From: UBA964 sp037444685
GTDB lineage: Bacteria > Pseudomonadota > Gammaproteobacteria > Steroidobacterales > Steroidobacteraceae
Direction: 5' to 3'
DNA: 64,000 nt
NCBI GenBank assembly: GCA_037444685.1
Contig: JBBILX010000006.1
Span: 62,001-126,000 of the forward strand
The notes under the pieces were generated by a model. It did not search any database. It had not been told where the DNA came from and saw only the letters and a program-made list of their open reading frames with translations. The first letter of the stretch is position 1, and each line of letters starts with the position of its first letter. Below, piece after piece: positions 7,856-16,095 of this stretch. A program made the position numbers and the translations under genes.

Positions 7856-9316
7856 ATGTCTGCCAAGCGCGCCCTCATCGTAGACGATTCGCGATCCGCA
7901 CGCAGTTTCCTGGCACGCCTACTCGAGAAATACGACATCGCCGTCGATACCGCGGAGACCGCCGAGGTGGCGATCGAGTACCTCGCCAAGGCGCGCCCGG
8001 ACGTGATCTTCATGGACCACATGATGCCCGGCATGGACGGATTCCAGGCCGTCCAGCTCATCAAGAACAACCCGGCCACGGCGACGATCCCGATCATGAT
8101 GTACACCTCGCAGGAGGGCGAGCTGTATCTCGGGCAGGCGCGCGCGCTAGGCGCGCTGGGCGTGCTGCCCAAGCAGATCAAACCGGCCGAGGTGTCCACG
8201 GTACTACATCAGTTGCGGCTCCTCCCCGACCGACGCCAGGGGACGCAGAGCTCCTTCCTGCCGGGCAACGAGGCCGCGGCCGAGGCGACCAAACTGGCAC
8301 CCACGCTGGCGCCGGCCCAGACCGTGACGGAATCCGCTGCGTCGGGCGGAGCGGCGGCGGTGCCTGCCGAGTCGGCGGTCACGGCTGCCGCGGCGGCGAT
8401 CGATCCGGCCAGCCTTGTCGAGTGGCGGCAGCAGTTCGAGCAGCTGCTGCGCACCGAGCTCGGCGATCTGCGGCGCTGCCTCGATGCGAGCCTCGAGCAG
8501 CAGTCGGACCGTCTGCTCGCCGACGTGCGTGCCTCGGTGACGGAACTCAACCCTCCCGCGCCGCCCGCGCCGCCGCCACCGGAGCCGTCGCGCGCGCCGT
8601 GGATCGCCGCCGCGGTCGCGTCGGCGGCGGCGGTGGTGTTCGCGGTGCTCTGGTGGCGCGAGGCGCAGCAGACGCGCGAGCGGATCGCCGCTGCGCTGCG
8701 CTCGGCGCCGGCCGCCCGTATGACTTCTGCGGCGCTCCCCGCGGTGGCGCCCACCACGATTGGCGCAGTGGCGCCGGAGACACCCAAGCCGGCCGAGGCG
8801 GACGCCGTGGCCGAACCCGACGTCGCAGATCGCGCTGCCAGCGCTCCGCGGGACTGGCCGGAGCTGACGATCCAGTCCGTGCCGTATGGCGAGGTGCCGC
8901 TCGCCGGCGAGCGACTCGACCAACTGCGCGCGCTGCTGCGCGACGTCGCGGCGCGCGGCTTCCGCGGTCGCATCATCGTGACGTCGTTTCCGGGCCGCTT
9001 CTGCCTCGCAGGCAGCGCGGCGGAAGGCTTCGGTCCGGCGCCCGACGACACGCCCCTCGAACGCTGCGACCTGCTCGGCAATCCGCCCGACGAGACGCTG
9101 ACGATGGCGCAGCGGGAACCGCTGACGCTGGTCAACCTGATCGGCACGATCCGTCGCGAGAGCGGCGGTGCGATCGAAGTCGAACTCGCGACCGGCAGCG
9201 AGGCGCAGCGCGCGGCGCCCTATCCGGCCGAAGGGCCGCGGCTCACGGCGGCCGAATGGAACCGGGTCGCCGCGCTCAACAACCGCGTCGAGATCCGGCT
9301 TCGTCCCGCGGACTGA
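7856..9316 (+). CDS. Response regulator receiver fused to membrane anchor and OmpA-like tail
   Basis: 486 residues in three parts. Residues 1-125 form a receiver domain with acidic pocket D10/D11, phospho-acceptor D54 (IFMD), T84 and K106 (LPK). A Pro/Ala-rich linker and a helical segment follow (about 180-230). Residues of about 247-267 are one hydrophobic transmembrane helix followed by WWRE. The C-terminal 170 residues begin TIQSVPYGEVPLAGERLDQL and end NNRVEIRLRP, which resembles the OmpA-like peptidoglycan-binding fold. There is no DNA-binding output domain. With the receiver in the cytoplasm, the tail would be periplasmic. The start is the ATG of MSAKRALIVDD; the frame is open far upstream but non-coding in character. 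The stop overlaps the next gene as TGATG. Confidence 0.85.
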   Translation: MSAKRALIVDDSRSARSFLARLLEKYDIAVDTAETAEVAIEYLAKARPDVIFMDHMMPGMDGFQAVQLIKNNPATATIPIMMYTSQEGELYLGQARALGALGVLPKQIKPAEVSTVLHQLRLLPDRRQGTQSSFLPGNEAAAEATKLAPTLAPAQTVTESAASGGAAAVPAESAVTAAAAAIDPASLVEWRQQFEQLLRTELGDLRRCLDASLEQQSDRLLADVRASVTELNPPAPPAPPPPEPSRAPWIAAAVASAAAVVFAVLWWREAQQTRERIAAALRSAPAARMTSAALPAVAPTTIGAVAPETPKPAEADAVAEPDVADRAASAPRDWPELTIQSVPYGEVPLAGERLDQLRALLRDVAARGFRGRIIVTSFPGRFCLAGSAAEGFGPAPDDTPLERCDLLGNPPDETLTMAQREPLTLVNLIGTIRRESGGAIEVELATGSEAQRAAPYPAEGPRLTAAEWNRVAALNNRVEIRLRPAD

Positions 9317-10362
9317 TGCCAGGCGACGATTTCAGCCCGCCGCGCTGGCTCAAGAGCGCGCACGCCCAGTCGATCCTGCCGAGCCTGCCGCTGCGGCGGG
9401 CACGCGTCGAGCGCTACACGGCGGCCTGGCGTCGCACGAGTCGGGAGCTGCTGCTCGACTGCGGCGACGGCGTGACCCTGCAGGCGTTTCACTCGGCGCC
9501 GGCCCAGCGACCGTCGACGATCGAACCGGTGGTTGCGGTCCTGCTCCATGGCTGGGAAGGCAGTGCCGAGTCCCAGTACATCCTGTCGCTCGGTCACGCG
9601 CTGCTCGAGCGCGGCGTCGACGTCGTGCGCCTGAACCTGCGCGATCACGGCAACACGCATCACCTCAATCGCGAGTTGTTCCATTCCTGCAGATTGCCTG
9701 AGGTGATCGGCGCGGTCGTGCGACTGCGGGAGCGCTTCATGGGCCATCGGTTCGTGCTGGCCGGCTTCTCGCTCGGTGGCAACTTCATGCTGCGCGTGGC
9801 GGCCGCGGCGCCGCGCATCGGTCTGATGCCCGACCGCGTGCTCGCGATCTCGCCCGTGCTCGATCCTGCGACGACGCTCGAGGCGCTCGAGACGGGTTTC
9901 CCGCTCTACCATGCGTACTTCGTCCAGAAGTGGACCCGGTCGCTGCGGCTCAAGCAACGTGCCTGGCCCGACCTCTACCGCTTCGAACCGCTGCTGCGCT
10001 CGCGCAATCTGCGGCGCATGACCGAACAGCTCGTGCGCGAGCACACGGACTTCGGGGATCTCGAGTCCTATCTCGCCGGCTACGCGATCACCGGTGCCCG
10101 GCTGGCCGATCTCGCCGTGCCCGCGGTGATCCTGACTGCGGCCGACGATCCGATGATTCCGGCGCGCGATCTGGCGCGCCTCGCGCGCTCCGAGGCACTG
10201 CGCGTGGTCACGACGCGGCACGGCGGACACTGTGGCTTTCTCGAGCATCTCGGTCCGACGACCTGGGTCGATCGTTTCGTGCTCGGCGATCTCGAACGCG
10301 CCGGTCTGCTCTCCGTCGAGCCGATCAGGCGCCTTGCTCCGGCGGATCGCGCGGCGCACTGA
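9316..10362 (+). CDS. YheT-type alpha/beta hydrolase
   Basis: A 348-residue hydrolase of the YheT/ABHD group. N-terminal features are PPRWLKSAHAQSILPSL, a typical opening for this group. Next come the oxyanion LLHGWEGSAESQY, the RLNLRDHG block, the nucleophile elbow GFSLGGN (Ser), an aspartate in TAADDPMIPARD and a histidine in RHGGHCGF. The catalytic triad is therefore complete. Family members act on short-chain esters; the physiological substrate is unknown. Translational coupling to the response-regulator fusion is likely because the start codon overlaps its stop (TGATG). The 3' end overlaps the convergent GDPD-like gene by 38 bases. Confidence 0.88.
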   Translation: MPGDDFSPPRWLKSAHAQSILPSLPLRRARVERYTAAWRRTSRELLLDCGDGVTLQAFHSAPAQRPSTIEPVVAVLLHGWEGSAESQYILSLGHALLERGVDVVRLNLRDHGNTHHLNRELFHSCRLPEVIGAVVRLRERFMGHRFVLAGFSLGGNFMLRVAAAAPRIGLMPDRVLAISPVLDPATTLEALETGFPLYHAYFVQKWTRSLRLKQRAWPDLYRFEPLLRSRNLRRMTEQLVREHTDFGDLESYLAGYAITGARLADLAVPAVILTAADDPMIPARDLARLARSEALRVVTTRHGGHCGFLEHLGPTTWVDRFVLGDLERAGLLSVEPIRRLAPADRAAH

Positions 10363-11101
10363 GGCCGAGTTCGCGGGCGACCGCGCGCACGTGCGCCGTC
10401 GCCACGTAGTCGGCACCGGCCGACGCGAGCGCGCGCAGCCTGTCGACGTCGGCGACGTCCAGCGCGACCCACTGCCAGACGCCGTGTCGCAACGTCGCGC
10501 CCGACCGGAGCTGCGCCTCGGGAAACAGCAGGTAGTCGGGACGGATTGCCTCGCACTTGATCTGCGAGCCCGTCGAGAAGTCGGGCACGATCCAGCCGAC
10601 CGCCTGCGCGCCCCTGCGCCGCGCGAGCTCGATCACGAGCAGGTCACGCGAAACGATCACGCAGCGATCCGAACAATCACGCAGCGCGCTGAGTGTGGCC
10701 ACCACGAAGCGTTCGCCACCATGGCGGGCGAGGCTCGCGCGGCGCAGCTCGACGAACAGCCGCGCCTCGGGCCAGTCCTGCAGGAGCCACGCGACGTCGG
10801 TGAGGCGTGGCACGCAGAGGCCGGCGAACCGGTCGCCGAAGCGCGTCGGCTCGGATGCATCGAGCCGGGCGGCCTCTGCAGCGGCGAGATCGGGCACACC
10901 GGACGCGGGGCCCCCACCGGCGACCGGGTCGGCATCGCGCAGCACGAACACTTCGGCGTCGCGCGAGAGCTGCGCTTCGACGTAGAGATTCGCGACACCC
11001 AGTTCGAGGGCCGAGCGCAGCGCAGGCAGGGTGTTCTCCGGATACTCCGCACCGTTGCCGCGCAGCGCGATCAGCGCGGCGTGCGCGCTGCGGCGCCGCA
11101 T
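10325..11101 (-). CDS. GDPD-like TIM-barrel protein with degenerate active site
   Basis: About 258 residues resembling glycerophosphodiester phosphodiesterases. The N-terminal strand reads ALRGNGAEYPENTLPAL, matching HRG...PENT but with the histidine replaced by leucine. The metal-binding E-x-D is EAQ here, and the second histidine of the HD motif is replaced (LRDAD). Three catalytic or metal residues are thus missing, so hydrolase activity looks doubtful. Later segments (WEARLFVEL-like, CVIVSRDLLVIELARR, QWVALDVADVDRL) keep the barrel pattern. The start is uncertain: the ATG at 11101 fits the fold, but a GTG at 11176 is also in frame. Neither has a good ribosome-binding site. Confidence 0.65.
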   Translation of the reverse strand: MRRRSAHAALIALRGNGAEYPENTLPALRSALELGVANLYVEAQLSRDAEVFVLRDADPVAGGGPASGVPDLAAAEAARLDASEPTRFGDRFAGLCVPRLTDVAWLLQDWPEARLFVELRRASLARHGGERFVVATLSALRDCSDRCVIVSRDLLVIELARRRGAQAVGWIVPDFSTGSQIKCEAIRPDYLLFPEAQLRSGATLRHGVWQWVALDVADVDRLRALASAGADYVATAHVRAVARELGLSAPRDPPEQGA

Positions 11102-11206
11102 TGGTGGCGCGCCACTGTCGCGGTTCGCGGACGGGGGCGCGGCTATCGGCGACCGCGCTTGTGTGCCAGCATTCACGCTTCGATGCCATCACATCGGGTG
11201 CAAGGC

Positions 11207-13435
11207 ATGCAACTCGCGTCACGATGGTCGATGCTGCTGCTGCTGATCTCGGTGGCCGCCTGCGGCGGCGCGCCGACCGAGGAGACCGGCACGGGCGGTC
11301 AGGGTGGCGGTGGGGGCGGCGGCGGTGGCGGCAGCCCACCCGTGCTCGGTCTCGATGCGCGTCCGGGCAATACCACCTGTCTGGCCGGCGACGCACCGGC
11401 CACCCAGGTCACGCTGGCCATTCAGCGCGCTTTCCCGAACCTCAGTTTCACCGCACCTGTGCTGCTGCAGGCGCCGAACAGCAGCGCGCGCTGGTACGTG
11501 GTCGAGCAGGCCGGGCGCGTGCGGGTCTTCGACAACGACCCGGCCGTCCCGGCCAGCACGCTGTTCATCGACATCGCGTCGCGGGTGCGTTCGGGTGGCG
11601 AGATGGGGCTGCTCGGACTCGCGTTTCATCCGCAATATCCGACGGATCCGCGGGTCTACCTCTCGTACACCACGGGCAGCCCGCAGCTCGTGTCGCGGAT
11701 CGCCGAGTTTCGCAGCAACGACGGCGGCCAGACGCTCGATCCCGCCAGCGAGCGGATCCTGCTGACCGTCAATCAACCGGAAACGAATCACAACGGCGGG
11801 CACATCGCCTTCGGACCCGACGGATTCCTGTACATCGGCTTCGGCGATGGCGGCAGCGGCGGCGACCCGTTTGGCAGCATCGGCAATGGCCAGAACCTGC
11901 AGACGCTGCTCGGCAAGCTGCTGCGGATCGACATCGGTGGCGACACCGGTGCGGTGCGTTACCGGATTCCGCCCGGCAATCCCTTCGCGGGCAACACGCC
12001 CTGCAGCGCGGGCAGCGGTGCGCAGAGCTGCCCCGAAATCTATGCCATCGGATTTCGCAATCCCTGGCGCTGGAGCTTCGATCGCGGCTCGGGCGAACTG
12101 TGGCTCGGCGACGTCGGCCAGAACGCGTGGGAGGAGGTCGATCGTATCGAGGTCGGCGGCAACTACGGTTGGCGCTGTCGCGAAGGCGCACATCCATTCA
12201 ACGCCAACTGCGGGCCAGCGCAGAATCTGATCGATCCGGTCGCCGAGTATGGCCGGACGGCCGGCCAATCCGTCACCGGTGGCTACGTGTATCGTGGCAA
12301 TGCGATCCCGGCACTCGCCGGTCGTTACGTGTTCGGCGATTTCGTTTCGGGCCGGATCTGGCACATCGCGCGCGATACGGTGCCGACGCTGGTCGTCTCG
12401 GGAGGATTCGACAGCGGCCTGCAGATCGCCTCGTTCGGCCAGGGCGCAGACGGCGAGATCTACGTCGTGCACTACGGCGGCACGCTGCATCGGCTGGTCG
12501 CCGGTGCCGGTGCCGGCGGCTCGATTCCGAGCCAGCTCTCGGCGACGGGCTGCTTCAGCCCTGCCGCACCGACACAGCCGGCAAGCGGACTCGTTCCCTA
12601 CGCGCCGAACGCGCCGTTCTGGTCGGACGGCGCGACCAAGTCGCGCTGGCTCGCCCTGCCGAACGGGCAGAACGTCGTGGTCGGCGCCGACGGCGACTGG
12701 GATTTCCCGCCCGGGTCGGTGCTGGTCAAGACTTTTGCGCTGGGCTCGCGACTCGTCGAGACGCGACTCCTGATGCGGCACAGCAACGGTAACTGGGGCG
12801 GCTATACCTACGAGTGGAACGCCAGCGGGACCGAAGCGACGCGCGTGATCGGTGGCAAGAGCCAGCAGATATCCGGGCAGACCTGGATCTTTCCCAGCGA
12901 GGCCCAATGCTTCGCCTGTCACACGGACGCCGCGGGCCGGTCGCTCGGCCTCGAGACCGCGCAGCTCAACGGCAATCTGCTCTACACGGCGACCGGCCGG
13001 ACGGCCAACCAGATCGCGACGCTCAATGGCATCGGCATGCTGACTCCACCGATCACGGCGAACCCGTCGACACTGCCGGCAATGCCGGATCCCTACGGCA
13101 ACTCGGGCACGGCCGCGCAGCGCGCGCGGGCCTGGCTGCACACCAACTGCTCGCACTGTCATCGGCCGGGCGGCGGGACGCCGACGAATCTCGACCTTCG
13201 CTACGAGACTCCGCTGCGGCAGACCAACGCCTGCGACGTGCCGCCGCAGGCCGGCGACCTCGGCATCCCCAACGCTCGCCTGATCGCTCCGGGCAGCGCG
13301 GCGCGCTCGATCGTCGTCGCGCGTGCCGATCGCCGCGACGCCGCGGCGATGCCGCCGCTCGCCAGCACGCGTGTCGACGGCGCCGGCATCGCCGTCGTTG
13401 CGGGCTGGATCGACGCGCTGTCGGGCTGCGACTGA
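11207..13435 (+). CDS. Sugar-dehydrogenase propeller fused to SO_2930-type diheme cytochrome c, lipoprotein
   Basis: 742 residues. Residues 1-19 are a lipoprotein signal ending SVAAC, followed by a run of glycines. Residues of about 60-430 form a GSDH/sorbosone-dehydrogenase six-bladed propeller (WYVVEQAGRVRVFDND, GLAFHPQYPTDPRVYLSYT, NHNGGHIAFGPDGFLYIGFGD, FRNPWRWSFDR). Such propellers use PQQ or calcium to oxidise aldoses or related alcohols. The remaining 300 residues match the SO_2930 family and carry two haem-attachment motifs, CFACH and CSHCH. Electrons could pass directly from propeller to haems in the periplasm. ATGs at 11183 and 11231 are also in frame; 11207 gives a normal lipoprotein signal. 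Confidence 0.85.
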   Translation: MQLASRWSMLLLLISVAACGGAPTEETGTGGQGGGGGGGGGGSPPVLGLDARPGNTTCLAGDAPATQVTLAIQRAFPNLSFTAPVLLQAPNSSARWYVVEQAGRVRVFDNDPAVPASTLFIDIASRVRSGGEMGLLGLAFHPQYPTDPRVYLSYTTGSPQLVSRIAEFRSNDGGQTLDPASERILLTVNQPETNHNGGHIAFGPDGFLYIGFGDGGSGGDPFGSIGNGQNLQTLLGKLLRIDIGGDTGAVRYRIPPGNPFAGNTPCSAGSGAQSCPEIYAIGFRNPWRWSFDRGSGELWLGDVGQNAWEEVDRIEVGGNYGWRCREGAHPFNANCGPAQNLIDPVAEYGRTAGQSVTGGYVYRGNAIPALAGRYVFGDFVSGRIWHIARDTVPTLVVSGGFDSGLQIASFGQGADGEIYVVHYGGTLHRLVAGAGAGGSIPSQLSATGCFSPAAPTQPASGLVPYAPNAPFWSDGATKSRWLALPNGQNVVVGADGDWDFPPGSVLVKTFALGSRLVETRLLMRHSNGNWGGYTYEWNASGTEATRVIGGKSQQISGQTWIFPSEAQCFACHTDAAGRSLGLETAQLNGNLLYTATGRTANQIATLNGIGMLTPPITANPSTLPAMPDPYGNSGTAAQRARAWLHTNCSHCHRPGGGTPTNLDLRYETPLRQTNACDVPPQAGDLGIPNARLIAPGSAARSIVVARADRRDAAAMPPLASTRVDGAGIAVVAGWIDALSGCD

Positions 13436-13484
13436 AGGCAAGACGCTACAATGGCGCTGCGCGAGTCAATCGAGGAGTGCGGCG

Positions 13485-14237
13485 ATGAGGACGCAGGCGC
13501 CCGTTGGACGTCGGGTCGGATCCACTGCAGCGCTGACGGCGGTCTGCGTGGCGGCGCTGCTCGCGGCGTGCAGTCGCGAGGCAGGTGATTGGCGCGCGAC
13601 CCAGGGTGCTGACACGATCGAAGCCTACGAGCGCTTCATCGAACAGTACCCGCAGAGCGAACTGGCAGCCGAAGCGCGCGAGCGCGTGCGCCAGCTCGCC
13701 GAGGAGCGTGACTGGCAGGTCGCTACGAGCACCGATACCGCGGCGGCCTATCAGCAGTTCCTTAGTCAGTACCCTGAGGGCAAGTGGACGCAGGAAGCGC
13801 GAGTCCGGATCGAGAATTTCAACATCGTGGAGGCCGCGACCCCGGTGGCAGCCACCGTCGAGCCCGCGCAGGCGAGCGAGTCGGCGCCGGCCGGTGCGCC
13901 GGCGCCCGCCGCAGCCGCGCCGTCCGATGCGCGCCCGATGAGCCCGCCACCAGCGGCGCGCCCGCCGAGTGCCTCGGCCGCCGGCGCGCCATCTGCGGGT
14001 CACCGCGTGCAGCTGGGCGCCTTTTCGAGCGAAACCAAAGCGGTTGAAGCCTGGCGCGCAGCCGCCGCCCGCTTCACCGCTCTGCGGCCACTCGAACCCG
14101 AGGTATCGGTGACGACCCGCGAGGGGGCGCGGCTCTATCGCCTGCAGACGAGGCTGCGCAGCGAGTCCGCGGCGCGCGATCTCTGTCGCGCGCTGCAGGC
14201 CGGCGGACAGGCCTGCCTGTACGTCCCGCCGCAGTGA
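13485..14237 (+). CDS. SPOR-domain lipoprotein
   Basis: A 250-residue protein. Residues 1-29 are a lipoprotein signal ending LLAAC. Two tandem helical repeats follow: DTIEAYERFIEQYPQSELA..AR and DTAAAYQQFLSQYPEGKW..AR, a Sel1/TPR-like pattern of about 45 residues. After an Ala/Pro-rich linker, residues of about 178-250 form a SPOR domain (HRVQLGAFSSETKAVEAWRAA...LYRLQTRLRSESAARDLCRAL). SPOR domains bind denuded glycan strands of septal peptidoglycan, so a role at the division site or in cell-wall turnover is likely. GAGGAG is centred about 10 bases before the ATG. The gene starts 49 bases after the dehydrogenase fusion and may be co-transcribed with it. Confidence 0.87.
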   Translation: MRTQAPVGRRVGSTAALTAVCVAALLAACSREAGDWRATQGADTIEAYERFIEQYPQSELAAEARERVRQLAEERDWQVATSTDTAAAYQQFLSQYPEGKWTQEARVRIENFNIVEAATPVAATVEPAQASESAPAGAPAPAAAAPSDARPMSPPPAARPPSASAAGAPSAGHRVQLGAFSSETKAVEAWRAAAARFTALRPLEPEVSVTTREGARLYRLQTRLRSESAARDLCRALQAGGQACLYVPPQ

Positions 14238-14253
14238 TCGACCACGTCGCAAT

Positions 14254-14270
14254 CTGACGCGTCGCGTCAG
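14254..14270. promoter_or_regulatory. Perfect 17-bp palindrome, candidate activator site
   Basis: The sequence is CTGACGCG-T-CGCGTCAG, an exact inverted repeat of two 8-base arms around one base. It lies 16 bases after the SPOR gene stop and 53-69 bases upstream of the sigma-54 -24 element. That is near the lower edge of the distance at which enhancer-binding proteins act. It is not followed by a T-run, so it is a poor terminator. Its role as an enhancer site is inference. Confidence 0.4.
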
Positions 14271-14322
14271 GCCGAATCCCTCGCGCGGCCGCCAAGTCGT
14301 GTGCGATCAGACACTTGGCTGC

Positions 14323-14338
14323 TGGCACGCCAATTGCT
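14323..14338 (+). promoter_or_regulatory. Sigma-54 (RpoN) promoter
   Basis: TGGCACG-CCAA-TTGCT matches the RpoN consensus TGGCACG-N4-TTGCW at every defined base, with GG and GC correctly 10 bases apart. Transcription should begin near position 14349-14351, leaving a leader of about 22 nt before the ribosome-binding site and ATG of the small gene. Sigma-54 promoters need an AAA+ activator; none is encoded in this window. Confidence 0.8.
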
Positions 14339-14372
14339 GCGCCCTCATCGACGAGTGCTGAGGGACTTGGCG

Positions 14373-14558
14373 ATGAATTCGGTGCGCCTGACCCTGCTGC
14401 TGCCACCGCGCCCGGCGGTCGCCGGGCCGCCCACGCGGCCAAGCGAAGGACGCTGCGCCGCGCAGCTGATCCGGCGCCGGGATGGCGGCCTGACCTTCGA
14501 CCCGCTCGATGCGCGCCTCGCGAGAGCGGTGCTGGTCGGCGCCGGTCGCCGCTCCTGA
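14373..14558 (+). CDS. Small orphan protein (61 aa) under sigma-54 control
   Basis: I do not recognise this protein. It is 61 residues, starting MNSVRLTLLLPPRPAVAG and ending VLVGAGRRS. The first 17 residues are mildly hydrophobic; the rest is Arg/Ala/Leu/Gly-rich and basic, with one cysteine. The case for a real gene is contextual. AGGGA lies 7-8 bases before the ATG, and a consensus sigma-54 promoter sits at the right distance upstream. A strong terminator follows the stop by about 50 bases, and third-position G/C is high as in the neighbours. It is isolated from flanking genes by its own promoter and terminator. It could alternatively be a regulatory RNA of about 295 nt with incidental coding capacity. 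Confidence 0.55.
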   Translation: MNSVRLTLLLPPRPAVAGPPTRPSEGRCAAQLIRRRDGGLTFDPLDARLARAVLVGAGRRS

Positions 14559-14609
14559 CTCGTCCTGGACCCTGAACGCGGACATCCTCCCCGATGTTCG
14601 CATCCCCTC

Positions 14610-14644
14610 ACGCCGCCCCGGCGTCGCCGGCGCGGCGTTTTTTT
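14610..14644 (+). terminator. Rho-independent terminator of the small sigma-54 transcript
   Basis: A long GC-rich hairpin: outer arms ACGCCGC and GCGGCGT, inner arms CCGG and CCGG around a short loop. It is followed directly by seven T residues (14638-14644). It follows the stop of the 61-aa gene by about 50 bases and precedes the M16 peptidase ATG by 42 bases. It therefore separates the two transcripts. Confidence 0.85.
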
Positions 14645-14685
14645 GGTCTCTGGCGGCGCTGCGGCCGATCGTCGATGATGCCCGC

Positions 14686-16095
14686 ATGCCCACGAATCTC
14701 CCGATCCCGCGGTCGGCCGTGACCGCCCTGCTCGTCGCGCCGATCAGCGGATTGCTGGCCGTTCCAGCCGCGGCGGCCGACCGGCCGACCCGACTGGCGG
14801 CGACGACGCCGATGGCGATCAGCCGCGGTGCCGCCGCACCCGAGGCGACGACGCTCGACAATGGCCTGCGCGTCATCGTCTGGACCGATCGGGACATCCC
14901 GAACGTCGCGCTCTACAACTGGGTGCGTGTCGGCAGCCGCAACGAGGCACCCGGCACGACCGGGCTCGCCCACTTCTTCGAGCACATGATGTTCAACGGC
15001 ACGGCTCGCAGGCAGCCCGGTGAGTTCGACCGACTGATGGAAGCCAGTGGCGGTGCGAACAACGCCTTCACGAGCAGCGATGTCACGGTCTACCAGGACT
15101 GGTTTCCGCGCAGCGCGCTCGAACTCGTGTTCGAGCTCGAGGCCGACCGGCTGGCCCATCTCGCCTTCGATCCGAAGACCATCGAGAGCGAGCGCGGCGT
15201 GGTCTTCTCCGAGCGCAGGCTGCGTGTCGAAGACAACAACGAATCGTTCCTCGCCGAGCGTGTGCGGGCCACGGCGTTCGTGGCGCACCCCTACCAGATC
15301 CCGACCATCGGCTGGCCGTCCGACATCCGGGCGTGGCGCATCGAGGATCTGCACCAGTTCTTCCGCACCTACTATGCGCCGAACAACTGCACGCTCGTGA
15401 TCGTCGGCGACGTCACCGCGCAGGAGGGGTTCGAGCTCGCGCAGCGGTACTTCGGCGCGATTCCGCGGCAACCACCGCCTCCGGCCGTGCGCACGGTCGA
15501 ACCCGAGCAGCTCGGCGAGAAGCGGCTACGGATCGAGCGGCCGGCGCTGACACCGCTGCTGCAGTATGCGTACAAGGCGCCGGCCGCGACCGACCCGCGC
15601 GGACCGGCGCTGCGGCTGCTCGTGACGGCGCTCGCGCAGGGCGACGCCTCGCGTCTGCACCATCTGCTCGTCGAGCAGCGCAGGCTCGCCATCCGCGTCA
15701 GCGCCTACTGGGACGAAAGCTTCGATCCGGGGCTGCTCTGGTTCCTGGTCACGCTGCCTCAGGGTGGCGCCATCGCGACGGTGGAGCGCGAGTTGGACGC
15801 CGAGCTCGCGCGGATCGTGCGCGAGGGCCTCACGGAGGCGGAGCTGCGACGTGCGAAGAACCTGGAGATCACGCGGCTCTGGCGCGGCTTCGCGACGATC
15901 GACGGCAAGGCGCGGCTGCTCGGCCAGTTCGAGGTCGTCCACGGCAATTACCGCAGGTTGTTCGACGAACCGGCGCGCATCGAGGCAGTCACGCTGGAGG
16001 ACGTCCGCGCGATCGCGGCCGAAGTGCTGCAGACGCGGCGACGCACCGTCGGTGTCCTCGAGGGTCCGCCCGTGACGGCCGGAGCCGCGTCGTGA
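14686..16095 (+). CDS. M16 family zinc metallopeptidase, catalytic subunit
   Basis: 469 residues. Residues 1-31 are a signal peptide (ends AVPAAAA). The zinc-binding inverted motif is intact: HFFEH at residues 96-100 within TTGLAHFFEHMMFNGT. The distal glutamate lies in the ESERGVVFSE block around residues 167-177. A second M16 domain follows from about residue 220 (YYAPNNCTLVIVGDV). These peptidases cut short peptides in the periplasm. The stop overlaps the start of the partner gene as GTGA. Together they form the usual active/inactive pair seen in proteobacteria. The start at 14686 was chosen because it opens the signal peptide. Confidence 0.92.
   Translation: MPTNLPIPRSAVTALLVAPISGLLAVPAAAADRPTRLAATTPMAISRGAAAPEATTLDNGLRVIVWTDRDIPNVALYNWVRVGSRNEAPGTTGLAHFFEHMMFNGTARRQPGEFDRLMEASGGANNAFTSSDVTVYQDWFPRSALELVFELEADRLAHLAFDPKTIESERGVVFSERRLRVEDNNESFLAERVRATAFVAHPYQIPTIGWPSDIRAWRIEDLHQFFRTYYAPNNCTLVIVGDVTAQEGFELAQRYFGAIPRQPPPPAVRTVEPEQLGEKRLRIERPALTPLLQYAYKAPAATDPRGPALRLLVTALAQGDASRLHHLLVEQRRLAIRVSAYWDESFDPGLLWFLVTLPQGGAIATVERELDAELARIVREGLTEAELRRAKNLEITRLWRGFATIDGKARLLGQFEVVHGNYRRLFDEPARIEAVTLEDVRAIAAEVLQTRRRTVGVLEGPPVTAGAAS

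Noticed and set aside
10232..11206. Upstream extension of the sugar-dehydrogenase frame
   Set aside because: It is antisense to the GDPD-like gene and has no protein features; the lipoprotein signal begins at 11207.
14315..14575. Overlapping 86-aa frame at the sigma-54 unit
   Set aside because: It starts before the predicted transcript start and has no ribosome-binding site.
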